From Bacteroidales bacterium (GTDB taxonomy: Bacteria; Bacteroidota; Bacteroidia; Bacteroidales; FEN-979), in NCBI GenBank assembly GCA_030681475.1, contig JAUXWT010000096.1, positions 1 through 64,000 on the forward strand: a stretch of 64,000 nt of DNA. Direction: 5' to 3'. Below the pieces are notes generated by a model. The model made no database searches and was not told the DNA's origin. It saw only the letters and a list, made by a program, of their open reading frames with translations. Below, piece by piece: positions 27,620 to 36,028 of this stretch (within the stretch, counting starts at the first letter, position 1; the number at the start of each line of letters is the position of its first letter). Position numbers and translations under genes: made by a program.

Positions 27620-28954
27620 ATGGAAAAATCAGGCATTATTGTCGGACTCGACATCGGTACAACAAAAATCGCGGTAATTGTTGGCCGGAAAAACGAACAT
27701 GGGAAAATTGATATCCTTGGATATGGAAAGGTACCGTCCATTGGTGTAAAACGCGGGGTGGTCGCCAATATTGACAACACCGTGCAATCGATAAAAGATG
27801 CTGTTGCAGAGGCTTCAACCAAATCAGGTGTCGACATTAAATATGTGAATGTCGGTATCGCAGGTCAGCATATCAAGAGTTTGCAGCACAGAGGCAGCAT
27901 GATCCGTGAAGACTGTGAAACTGAAATAAGCCAGCAGGACATCGACAAGCTGTGCAACAGCATGTACAACCTGAACATGAATCCCGGCGAAGAGATTCTC
28001 GATGTGATTCCACAGGAGTTCAGCATCGACGGGGAACATGGCAATATGGCGCCCAAAGGGATGATCGGTAGTTCGCTCGAAGCCAACTTCCATATTATCA
28101 TCGGGCAAACCGCGGCAGCCAAAAACATTTACAAATGTGTGCGAAAAGCCGATCTCGAAGTTGTGGAGCTGATCATTGAACCAATGGCATCTGCAGAGGC
28201 CGTGCTCAGCGAAGAAGAAAAAGAAGCCGGTGTGGTGCTGGTTGATATTGGTGGCGGAACTTCCGACATCGCGATCTTTCACGGTGGAATTATCCGTCAT
28301 ACTGCAGTGATTCCACTTGGCGGCGAGATCATTACCGAGGATATCAAGGAAGGTTGTTCAATTATTAAAAAACATGCCGAAGAACTGAAAGTGAAATTTG
28401 GCTCCTCGCTGGCCCGTGAAAATCGTGAAGAAGAGATTGTTGCCATTCCGGGTTTGCGCGGCAGGACCCCCAAGGAGATCAGTCTTAAAAACCTCGCTTC
28501 GATCATCCAGGCCCGTATGGAGGAGATTATTGAACACATTTATTACGAGATCAAAAACTCAGGGTATGAGAAAAAACTGATCGGGGGCATCGTCCTGACT
28601 GGAGGTGGGGCACAGTTGAAACATATCGCCCAGCTCACCGAATTCATGACCGGACTCGACACCCGGATCGGCTATCCGAACGAACACCTCTCTCCGGATG
28701 TTTTACCAGATATGGCTTCACCGATGTTCGCAACGGGGGTTGGCCTGGTGATTGAAGGGATCGGGAGATACCAGAAAGAGGTAGAAAAAATTAAACCGGC
28801 AGACGTTGTCCTTGAGCCGGAGATCGCTGAAACGACAGATAAGAAAAAAAAGACAAAAGAAAAAAAGATCAAGGATCCTACGAAACCAACAAGACGCTTT
28901 CCGGAAATTTTTCTCGATAAGATCAGGAATATCTTTGAAGAAGATGTTGAATAA
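27620..28954 (+). CDS. ftsA: FtsA, actin-like membrane tether of FtsZ
   Basis: 444 residues. The actin fold signatures are visible: phosphate-1 loop GLDIGTTKIAVIVG, the SHS2/1C region, phosphate-2 VLVDIGGGTSDIAIF, and adenosine motif GGIVLTGGGAQL. The C-terminus has a basic Lys-rich segment (TTDKKKKTKEKKIKDPTK) and ends in RFPEIFLDKIRNIFEEDV, which can form the amphipathic helix that binds the membrane. It anchors FtsZ filaments. It is separated from ftsZ by 96 bases, the first real gap in the cluster. Confidence 0.96.
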   Translation: MEKSGIIVGLDIGTTKIAVIVGRKNEHGKIDILGYGKVPSIGVKRGVVANIDNTVQSIKDAVAEASTKSGVDIKYVNVGIAGQHIKSLQHRGSMIREDCETEISQQDIDKLCNSMYNLNMNPGEEILDVIPQEFSIDGEHGNMAPKGMIGSSLEANFHIIIGQTAAAKNIYKCVRKADLEVVELIIEPMASAEAVLSEEEKEAGVVLVDIGGGTSDIAIFHGGIIRHTAVIPLGGEIITEDIKEGCSIIKKHAEELKVKFGSSLARENREEEIVAIPGLRGRTPKEISLKNLASIIQARMEEIIEHIYYEIKNSGYEKKLIGGIVLTGGGAQLKHIAQLTEFMTGLDTRIGYPNEHLSPDVLPDMASPMFATGVGLVIEGIGRYQKEVEKIKPADVVLEPEIAETTDKKKKTKEKKIKDPTKPTRRFPEIFLDKIRNIFEEDVE

Positions 28955-29050
28955 CCATTCTATTAACAACGGTACGTTGATAAATAAACGAATATACCCA
29001 TTTTCCAATTTACTTTCTTAATACTTTTAAACCCTTTAAACCCCGAAATC
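28955..29050 (+). promoter_or_regulatory. ftsA-ftsZ intergenic gap, possible ftsZ promoter region
   Basis: This 96-base AT-rich gap is the only substantial space inside the dcw operon. It contains TTTACTTTC and TACTTTT stretches near the -7 form but no exact TAnnTTTG, so a separate ftsZ promoter is possible but not demonstrated. Confidence 0.3.
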
Positions 29051-30661
29051 ATGGCCGATATGTTAAAATTCGAATTACCTAAAAACCAGTCCTCTATAAT
29101 TAAAGTTATCGGGGTTGGCGGTGGTGGCAGCAATGCGGTAAACCACATGTTCAAGCAAGGAATAAAGGGAGTGGATTTTATTATCTGCAATACCGATGCC
29201 CAGGCCATGGAATCGAGCCCGGTCCCGACAAGGATTCAACTCGGGGCGAATCTCACAGGTGGGTTAGGTGCCGGAGCGGCGCCATCGGTCGGGCGAAATG
29301 CTGCGCTTGAAAATTCCGATGATATCAGGGAGGTCCTTGATAAAGGGACCAAAATGCTTTTCATCACAGCCGGCCTGGGTGGTGGAACCGGAACCGGCGC
29401 TGCGCCTGTGATTGCCCAGATCTCCAGGGAACTGGATATCCTTACCGTAGGAATTGTAACCATCCCCTTCTCATTTGAAGGGCGAAAACGCCGCCAGTCG
29501 GCCGATGACGGTATCCGTCAACTGAAACAGCATGTTGACGCACTGCTGATCATCAGCAACGATAAACTGCGGCTCCTTTGCGGCGACCTGCCACTATCTG
29601 AAGCCTTTACCCGCGCTGACAATGTTTTGACAACCGCGGCCAAAGGAATCGCGGAGATCATCACCGTTGCCGGTTATATCAACGTCGATTTTGAAGATGT
29701 GAAAACCGTGATGAAAAACAGCGGGGTGGCGATCATGGGAACAGGCATTGCGAATGGCCCCAACCGGGCCCAAATTGCCGTTGAGGAGGCGCTTAACTCT
29801 CCGCTTCTTGATAACAACGACATCAATGGCGCCGGAAATCTATTGCTATACATATCCTCCGGGAAAAATGAGATCACCATGGATGAGGTGACTGAAATTA
29901 CCGATTATATCCAGGAAAAGACACAATCAACCGGGGATATCATCTGGGGCAATGGTTTTGAAGAGAGCCTCGAAGACAAGATCAGTGTAACGATCATCGC
30001 AACCGGGTTTGATGAAGATCATAAGCAAAAAGGCCCAAGTGAGCCGGAAATTGTGAAAGTCTTTGGACTCTACGATAATGCAGCTCCAAAAATCGAAAAA
30101 CGGGTATTGACCCCTGAACCGGAAGTTGCAGAATCTGTCGATTCAACAATTGAACAATTGGTCGAACCGGTGATTAGCGATTCCGAAGAACATGCTGAAG
30201 AACCTGAACTTGATGTTGTTGAGCCTCTGCGAAGTATTGAGTTCTCCTTCGAAAAACCCGAACACGATCTAAAGCCTGAACCGTCAGAGACCATCGTTGA
30301 TGAATCTCAGCCGGCAGTCAAGGAGGAGCTGACCGAACCTCAGATCATTTTCAGATCCCAGCCGGTCAATCCCACTCAACAGCCTGCCGAACCTGATATC
30401 AATGATTTTCAATCCAAAAAGGCCTCTGAACGTGTTTCAAAATTGCGTCAGCTTAGTGAGAAGTTGAAAACACATCAGCCCATCGAATCTAATCTGCACG
30501 AAATCGAGAACGTTCCAGCCTATAAGCGGCGTAATGTTGAATTAAACGATGTAACTCCGTCATCTGAATCTCAGATTGCCGATTATTCTGTAAATGAAAA
30601 TACAGATAAAACAATAGAACTCAGAAGCGAGAACAAATTTCTTAATAAAAAGGTCGACTAA
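29051..30661 (+). CDS. ftsZ: FtsZ, tubulin-like cytokinetic GTPase
   Basis: 536 residues. The GTPase core (~15-325) has GVGGGGSNAVNHMF, the tubulin signature GGGTGTGAAPVI, and the T7 loop NVDFEDVKTVM with catalytic Asp. Beyond it is a long acidic, Pro/Glu-rich linker (~330-480), as in other Bacteroidetes. A conserved C-terminal peptide NVPAYKRRNVEL (~488-499) is the docking site for FtsA and other partners. A further ~37 residues follow this peptide. It forms the division ring. Confidence 0.97.
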   Translation: MADMLKFELPKNQSSIIKVIGVGGGGSNAVNHMFKQGIKGVDFIICNTDAQAMESSPVPTRIQLGANLTGGLGAGAAPSVGRNAALENSDDIREVLDKGTKMLFITAGLGGGTGTGAAPVIAQISRELDILTVGIVTIPFSFEGRKRRQSADDGIRQLKQHVDALLIISNDKLRLLCGDLPLSEAFTRADNVLTTAAKGIAEIITVAGYINVDFEDVKTVMKNSGVAIMGTGIANGPNRAQIAVEEALNSPLLDNNDINGAGNLLLYISSGKNEITMDEVTEITDYIQEKTQSTGDIIWGNGFEESLEDKISVTIIATGFDEDHKQKGPSEPEIVKVFGLYDNAAPKIEKRVLTPEPEVAESVDSTIEQLVEPVISDSEEHAEEPELDVVEPLRSIEFSFEKPEHDLKPEPSETIVDESQPAVKEELTEPQIIFRSQPVNPTQQPAEPDINDFQSKKASERVSKLRQLSEKLKTHQPIESNLHEIENVPAYKRRNVELNDVTPSSESQIADYSVNENTDKTIELRSENKFLNKKVD

Positions 30662-31114
30662 ATGAGCCTCGAACTGAAGATCAACGCCGACATTAAATCA
30701 GCTATGCTTGCACGTGATGCGGAAAAACTTGAGGCGCTGCGGGCTGTCAAGGCGGCCATCCTGGTTGAAAAGACCAAAGAGGGCGCAACAGATGAAATTA
30801 CCGTAGAAACGGAACTGAAAATCCTTCAGAAATTAGTCAAACAACGCCGCGAATCTGCGGAAATTTACAGTCAGGCAAATCGCCAGGATCTCGCACAGAC
30901 AGAGAGCTTCGATGCCTCGATCATTGAGACCTACCTGCCCCGCCAAATGTCAGAAGCCGAAGTAATAGCGGTGATAAAAAAGATTGTTGCAGAAACCGGA
31001 GCCACCTCTGTCAAAGAGATGGGAAAAGTGATGGGACTGGCAGCGAAAGAACTGGCAGGCAAGGCTGACAATAAGATGATCTCGGGGATTGTCAAAGGTT
31101 TGCTGAATGTGTGA
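30662..31114 (+). CDS. GatB/YqeY-domain protein
   Basis: 150 residues, full length for the family. It begins LELKINADIKSAMLARDAEKLEALRAVKAAI and ends with GKADNKMISGIVKGLL, the helical YqeY domain related to the tail of the GatB amidotransferase subunit. Its role is unknown; related domains bind tRNA. It starts one base after the ftsZ stop and closes the operon, as in many Bacteroidetes. Confidence 0.93.
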   Translation: MSLELKINADIKSAMLARDAEKLEALRAVKAAILVEKTKEGATDEITVETELKILQKLVKQRRESAEIYSQANRQDLAQTESFDASIIETYLPRQMSEAEVIAVIKKIVAETGATSVKEMGKVMGLAAKELAGKADNKMISGIVKGLLNV

Positions 31115-31124
31115 GAAAATTGTG

Positions 31125-31172
31125 GACAGGGGGACAGGGTGACAGGGTGACAGGGTAACAGGGGAACAGGGG
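31125..31172 (+). repeat. 8-bp tandem array (GACAGGGK) between convergent genes
   Basis: Six octamers: GACAGGGG, three GACAGGGT and two AACAGGGG. They fill the gap between yqeY and the convergent FAD-dependent reductase. The phrase is the same as in the array at 43027-43114. Confidence 0.88.
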
Positions 31173-31183
31173 AACCTTATACA

Positions 31184-32401
31184 TCAGTACTTTTTGAAAC
31201 CTGTTTTGGAAAACCGGTTCGAAGAATAGTCCGAAATCCATTTTGAGAGATAGCAGGCCACACCCCACATCACTTTCCATTTGCCAAAACCCGCCGGAAC
31301 ATCTGCATACCAGCGCTCGCCCCGCAATATTTTGACAAATGCCCGCCATGCCCTGTCGCTGTCGCGTACAAAATGGTGAATCCTGCGCGGCACGGTGTTA
31401 AACAGATGTTTGATCCGGTTTGCTTCCAGCAACTCACTCATTAGTTCATCATTCACTGCCTTTGTGTACGATTCCAGGGATGGTGTTGCGGCGTGAAGAT
31501 ATTCATGACAGCGCCTTGCCGCGATTACACCGCTCTTTAAAGCATAATAGATACCTTCGCCGGTGAGCGGGTCGGTGAGCCCTGCGGCATCACCTGCCAC
31601 AAGGATGCGCCCGTTATGGAACCGGCTTCTTTTTATCCGTACCGGGATGGGCCATGATTTAAGGGAAATAGTCTCAAGCGCGTGTATTCCGTGATCCGCG
31701 GCAAGATATCCCAGTAATTTTTCATAATATGGCATCATCCATTTCGACAAACTTGCCGGCCCCCCGACACCGACAGAGAAATGGCCACCTTTGGGAAATA
31801 CCCAGCCATATCCACCGGGAAATGTACCCCAATCGAGAAATACAGTCTGAGCAAAGGCCTTAACAGTTGCCGGATCTGCCCTAATTTCCGCCTCCCACGC
31901 CAACCCCGGTAAAATATTTTCACGCAACCCGGATGAACGAGCAACAGAACTTGACGCACCATCAGCTCCGATCACCAGTTTTGAACAAAAGCTTCCATCT
32001 CTGGTCTTAACTGTCACGAATTCCATGCTTTGCGCCACTTCTGTGACCTTAGCGCCATGAATGACCCTTGCCCCCGCTTCAATCGCTTTTTTCAACAGGA
32101 AATCGTCAAGTTTATCACGGTTCGTGCAATACATGATCGCCTCGGTCGAGTAACGTGTAAATCTCTCCGACAATCCTTTTGAAAAAGTTATGTTATGAAT
32201 CCGGGTTTCGATAACAGGAGAAATATCAAATGGGATCTCTCCCAGTATTTTATGTGTTAACCCGGCGCCACAGACCTTGTAGCGTGGGAATTGAGATTTT
32301 TCAAGAATCAGTACGGAAATACCATTTGTGGCGAGTTCATACGCTGCCAGGGTACCGGCAGGGCCGGCGCCGGCAATGATTACATCGGCGTCGGTCATCA
32401 T
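31184..32401 (-). CDS. FAD-dependent reductase of the geranylgeranyl reductase family
   Basis: 405 residues. The N-terminus has a Rossmann FAD-binding motif (IIAGAGPAGTLAAYELA), then LEKSQFPRYKVCGAGLT, the conserved start of the geranylgeranyl-reductase/digeranylgeranylglycerophospholipid-reductase group. The second FAD motif is ILVAGDAAGLTDPLTGEGI. Members reduce isoprenoid double bonds or act on other lipid-linked substrates; which one cannot be told here. It is last in an operon with heptose kinase (3-base gap), ABC ATPase and methyltransferase. A menaquinone- or lipid-related role fits the nearby UbiA gene but is inference. Confidence 0.85.
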   Translation of the reverse strand: MMTDADVIIAGAGPAGTLAAYELATNGISVLILEKSQFPRYKVCGAGLTHKILGEIPFDISPVIETRIHNITFSKGLSERFTRYSTEAIMYCTNRDKLDDFLLKKAIEAGARVIHGAKVTEVAQSMEFVTVKTRDGSFCSKLVIGADGASSSVARSSGLRENILPGLAWEAEIRADPATVKAFAQTVFLDWGTFPGGYGWVFPKGGHFSVGVGGPASLSKWMMPYYEKLLGYLAADHGIHALETISLKSWPIPVRIKRSRFHNGRILVAGDAAGLTDPLTGEGIYYALKSGVIAARRCHEYLHAATPSLESYTKAVNDELMSELLEANRIKHLFNTVPRRIHHFVRDSDRAWRAFVKILRGERWYADVPAGFGKWKVMWGVACYLSKWISDYSSNRFSKTGFKKY

Positions 32402-32404
32402 CAG

Positions 32405-33412
32405 TTACAATAACCCCATTACTTCCTTCAGCAGTTTTTCCTTATTTATCGGAACAACGCCAACCTCCTCGCAAACAAGACCTCCTGCAAGATTGGATAT
32501 ATAGGCGATCTCGTTGGGGCTGCGGTTCAGCGCCAGACATAATGAAGCCACACTGATCACGGTGTCACCGGCGCCTGATACATCGGAGATCATCCGCATG
32601 TGTGCAGGGATGAAAATATTTTGATCCTCATTACGGTCATTCAGGGTTATTAAAACGCCCTTTTCAGACATCGTGGTAAGCACAAACCGGCAATCGAGCA
32701 TGGTTCGCAATTGCTGGGCGGCTTCCATAACCGAATGATTGTCAAGCAACTCATGCTCAAGATTCAACCCTTCCTTCATCTCTTTCAGATTGGGTTTGAA
32801 CAATGTTACCTGCTGATATGCCATGAAGTTTTTTCTTTTCGGATCAACGGCAACTGGTATATCAGCTTCCAGCGCCCGCTTGACCACCTCCCTGATTAAC
32901 TTTTGCGAGATTACTCCCTTGTCATAATCCTGAAAGATGATGCAATCAACCTTCACCTTTGAAAGGATCTGGTCGATGACACGGATCAATGTCAGAAAAT
33001 CACCCTGAACAAGGTCGTTGTCCATCTCTTCATCCACACGGAGCATCTGGTGTGAATTGCCAAAAATCCTGAACTTAGTTGTTGTGATGCGTCTCGAACT
33101 GCGTACTATTCCATCATCGGTAATTTTCTCTTTCTTCAACAAGTCAAGAAACTGATCTCCTTTTTCATCAGAGCCTATCACCGAGCACAGGATGGGATTC
33201 GCGCCCATCGAACGGATGTTCATCGCTACGTTGGCAGCGCCGCCCATACGGTTCTCGCGCTTACGCAATGCAACGATCGGAATTGGCGCTTCGGGTGAGA
33301 TGCGTTCCACCTTGCCCCACAAATAAGAATCGACCATCACATCACCTATGATCATGATGTTGAGTCTGTTGAAATCGTTGAATAACTTTTTATAATTGCC
33401 CTCTTTATGCAT
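32405..33412 (-). CDS. rfaE1: D-glycero-beta-D-manno-heptose-7-phosphate kinase (RfaE1-like)
   Basis: 335 residues of the ribokinase/PfkB family. It shows IMIGDVMVDSYLWGKVERISPEAPIPIV, GGAANVAMNIRSMGANP and the catalytic anion-hole motif SGAGDTVISV near the C-terminus. The ERISPEAPIP start is characteristic of the kinase half of HldE. No nucleotidyltransferase half is attached. It phosphorylates heptose-7-phosphate at C1 toward ADP-heptose for lipopolysaccharide. It is third in the operon. Confidence 0.9.
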   Translation of the reverse strand: MHKEGNYKKLFNDFNRLNIMIIGDVMVDSYLWGKVERISPEAPIPIVALRKRENRMGGAANVAMNIRSMGANPILCSVIGSDEKGDQFLDLLKKEKITDDGIVRSSRRITTTKFRIFGNSHQMLRVDEEMDNDLVQGDFLTLIRVIDQILSKVKVDCIIFQDYDKGVISQKLIREVVKRALEADIPVAVDPKRKNFMAYQQVTLFKPNLKEMKEGLNLEHELLDNHSVMEAAQQLRTMLDCRFVLTTMSEKGVLITLNDRNEDQNIFIPAHMRMISDVSGAGDTVISVASLCLALNRSPNEIAYISNLAGGLVCEEVGVVPINKEKLLKEVMGLL

Positions 33413-33449
33413 TTGTCATAAATTTTTTACCATAGAACCGGGATGAAAA

Positions 33450-34184
33450 TTACTGTGTTGCTTCAGTGAAATGGTAATCGGCAATTGTTTTGATGTTACC
33501 GTTGACTTCATCAGAATTTACTTTGCCGTCCATAAGCCTGATGATCCGGTGTGCATGCTGGGCAATATCCTCTTCATGGGTGACGATGATCACAGTGTTC
33601 CCCATCTTATGGATCTCTTCAAGAAGACCGAGAATTTCGATGGAAGTCTTTGAGTCGAGGTTCCCGGTTGGTTCATCGGCCAGGATAATTGCCGGATTAT
33701 TTACCAGGGCACGTGCGATTGCAACCCGTTGACGTTGTCCGCCCGACAACTCATTCGGCCGGTGGGCCATCCTGTCTCCAAGTTTAACCTCTTCCAGCGT
33801 TTGTTTTGCAAGTTCCAGCCGCTTTGCTTTTCCAATCCCGGCGTAGATCAGTGGGAGCATCACATTTTCAAGCGCCGTTGACCGGGGTAACAAATTGAAT
33901 GTTTGAAACACAAAGCCAATCTGACGATTCCTGATCTCCGCGAGTGAATTATCATCCATTTTACTAACATCCTCCCCGTTGAGCAGGTAGCTCCCGCTGG
34001 TTGGAGTATCCAGGCATCCCAGGATATTCATCAGGGTTGATTTTCCGGAACCTGATGGCCCCATCAAAGCGACGAATTCGTTTTTCCGGATAACAAGAGA
34101 AACAGAGCACAACGCTTCGACCAGGATCGTGCCGATCTTATAAGTTTTTACAATATTCCCGAGGCGGATTATTTCGTTGTTCAT
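33450..34184 (-). CDS. ABC transporter ATP-binding protein, MacB/LolD type
   Basis: 244 residues. Walker A (GPSGSGKST), Q-loop ([26 protein letters not shown]), signature ([32 protein letters not shown], combining signature and Walker B) and the H-loop His (VTHEEDIA) are all intact. This subfamily powers MacB/FtsX-like permeases that move lipoproteins, peptides or toxins. No permease gene adjoins it, so its partner lies elsewhere. It is second in the operon. Confidence 0.93.
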   Translation of the reverse strand: MNNEIIRLGNIVKTYKIGTILVEALCSVSLVIRKNEFVALMGPSGSGKSTLMNILGCLDTPTSGSYLLNGEDVSKMDDNSLAEIRNRQIGFVFQTFNLLPRSTALENVMLPLIYAGIGKAKRLELAKQTLEEVKLGDRMAHRPNELSGGQRQRVAIARALVNNPAIILADEPTGNLDSKTSIEILGLLEEIHKMGNTVIIVTHEEDIAQHAHRIIRLMDGKVNSDEVNGNIKTIADYHFTEATQ

Positions 34185-34195
34185 GGAGTAAAATA

Positions 34196-34990
34196 TTAAA
34201 AGCGAATGGTAAAATCTTCCTTGCTTAATTCTTCTCTGAAAAAGACAATCCCCATATGATAAATATCAATACTGACCTTTACCTGAGGATGTTTACGGAT
34301 AACGTTCCAGGCTTCTTCCATTCCGGCTGACCAGTGAATGTCATCAAAGATAAAGATGGTTCCGGGATGAATATGTGGCAGACATTGTTCAAAGTATGTC
34401 AGCGTTGGTTCAAGTTTATGGTTGCCATCGAAAAAAACAAGATCCGGAGAAGGCATCTCTACAAGGGCTTCTGAAAGTTTATCTTTAAAATCGCCGGTGA
34501 GGACTTGAATGTTTTTCAGCCCGGTCTTTTCAAAATTCTCACGCGCCAGATTGGCCGAATCTATGCATCCTTCAATGGTAATGATCTTGCTTTCAGGGGC
34601 GGCAAGCCCGAAATACATGGCGCTGATACCAAGCGAAGTCCCCAATTCGAGTATGGAGGATGGTTTATACTGACGAATTAACCTGAACAGGAATTCACCA
34701 TTTTTACGGCTTACCGACGAATGGTTGATAATGTCCTTTACCCTTACAAACCGCTGATCACTTGGATATTCCTTGCACCTGACTCCGAGATCCTTTCGCT
34801 TGATAAACCGGCTTACCGTTCCAAGTTCGTTGCGTAACCGGTTTACAACACGGTATTGGGTGTACGTTTTTTCATCCTTTAAGACATTCTGATAAAAACC
34901 ATAGACAAATGGGGAGTGTAAACGATACTTTGATTGCGCCCTGACTGCATGTTTCAAATAACCAACCATGGCTTCGACCTGCCTGCTCAT
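34196..34990 (-). CDS. Class I SAM-dependent methyltransferase, O-methyltransferase-like
   Basis: 264 residues. The SAM fold starts around residue 110 with [17 protein letters not shown] (motif I), followed by [14 protein letters not shown] (motif II) and [15 protein letters not shown] (motif IV/acceptor region). The order matches small-molecule O-methyltransferases of the Methyltransf_24 kind. The substrate is unknown. It is first in the operon and is preceded by a good promoter at 35010-35040. Confidence 0.85.
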   Translation of the reverse strand: MSRQVEAMVGYLKHAVRAQSKYRLHSPFVYGFYQNVLKDEKTYTQYRVVNRLRNELGTVSRFIKRKDLGVRCKEYPSDQRFVRVKDIINHSSVSRKNGEFLFRLIRQYKPSSILELGTSLGISAMYFGLAAPESKIITIEGCIDSANLARENFEKTGLKNIQVLTGDFKDKLSEALVEMPSPDLVFFDGNHKLEPTLTYFEQCLPHIHPGTIFIFDDIHWSAGMEEAWNVIRKHPQVKVSIDIYHMGIVFFREELSKEDFTIRF

Positions 34991-35009
34991 CGTTAATAAT
35001 TATAGCTGC

Positions 35010-35040
35010 AAATTTAGCTTAAAATCTGTAGAATGACAAG
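35010..35040 (-). promoter_or_regulatory. Bacteroidetes-type promoter of the methyltransferase operon
   Basis: On the minus strand: CTTG (35040-35037), 19 bases, then TAAATTTG (35017-35010), 19 bases before the ATG at 34990. The -7 box matches TAnnTTTG exactly, the spacing is right, and the -33 box is one base off TTTG. Confidence 0.7.
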
Positions 35041-35127
35041 TTTGACGATCGTATCATGAAATAGTTACACAGGGTATAAAAGCGGCAAGATTGGTTTTAC
35101 TAACTTTGTCCCAAAATATCAGCCCGA

Positions 35128-36003
35128 ATGACGAAAGTGATGACTTCAAAAATCGCCGACTATTTTTCCCTTATTAAGATCAATCATACCATTTTTTCTT
35201 TACCATTCGCACTGATCGGGTTTTTCCTGGCTGTAAAAACCGGTCATCATGACCTGAGTCTCCGGTTGTTGATGCTGGTTTTGCTCTCTGTTTTTTTTGC
35301 ACGGAATGCGGCCATGGGTTTCAACCGTTTTGCTGACCGCAAGTTTGATAAAAAGAATCCGCGGACATCTTTTCGTGAAATTCCGAATGACATCATCGCT
35401 CCTGCCTCAGCCCTGTTATTTATCGTCATCAATGCACTTCTTTTTATTGCAACGAGTTGGTTCATAAATTTTTTATGCTTTCTGCTCTCCCCTGTCGCAT
35501 TGCTGGTTGTTATGGGTTACAGTATGACCAAGCGCTTTACCTACTTGTCGCATTTTTTTCTTGGCCTGGGGCTTGGACTGGCGCCCATCGGGGCTTATCT
35601 GGCTGTGACGGCGCGGTTTGATCTGCTGCCGGTGATCTATTCCTTCGTTGTGATATTTTGGGTTGCCGGTTTCGATATCTTGTACGCCCTTCAGGATATT
35701 GAGTTTGACCGGATGGAAAAGCTGAGATCATTACCTGCGAGGCTTGGCCGACGAAAAGCGCTGATACTTTCTTCCCTGCTCCACCTTGTCGCAATTATTC
35801 TTGTAGGAATTGGCGGGATACTTGGTGATTTCCAATTACTTTATTGGATCGGCGCAATCGTTTTTGCAATTCTGCTGGGTTACCAACATGTCATAGTAAA
35901 GCCCACAGACATTTCAAGGGTCAACCTTGCCTTTGCCACACTCAACGGAACGGCTTCCGTTATCTTTGCCTGCTTTGTGATCTCCGATCTTTATTTCAGG
36001 TAA
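35128..36003 (+). CDS. UbiA-family prenyltransferase, likely menaquinone pathway
   Basis: 291 residues with eight or nine predicted membrane helices. The first Asp-rich motif reads NRFADRKFDKKNPRT and the second YALQDIEFDRMEKLRSLP. These are the Mg-diphosphate sites of aromatic prenyltransferases. Spacing and length fit 4-hydroxybenzoate/MqnP-type enzymes, which attach a polyprenyl tail to an aromatic acid in ubiquinone or futalosine-route menaquinone synthesis. A TAACTTTG -7 box lies at 35101-35108 but without a clear -33 element. An alternative ATG lies 12 bases downstream. Confidence 0.88.
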   Translation: MTKVMTSKIADYFSLIKINHTIFSLPFALIGFFLAVKTGHHDLSLRLLMLVLLSVFFARNAAMGFNRFADRKFDKKNPRTSFREIPNDIIAPASALLFIVINALLFIATSWFINFLCFLLSPVALLVVMGYSMTKRFTYLSHFFLGLGLGLAPIGAYLAVTARFDLLPVIYSFVVIFWVAGFDILYALQDIEFDRMEKLRSLPARLGRRKALILSSLLHLVAIILVGIGGILGDFQLLYWIGAIVFAILLGYQHVIVKPTDISRVNLAFATLNGTASVIFACFVISDLYFR

Positions 36004-36028
36004 CGAATGATAAAAGCGTTCATCGTCC

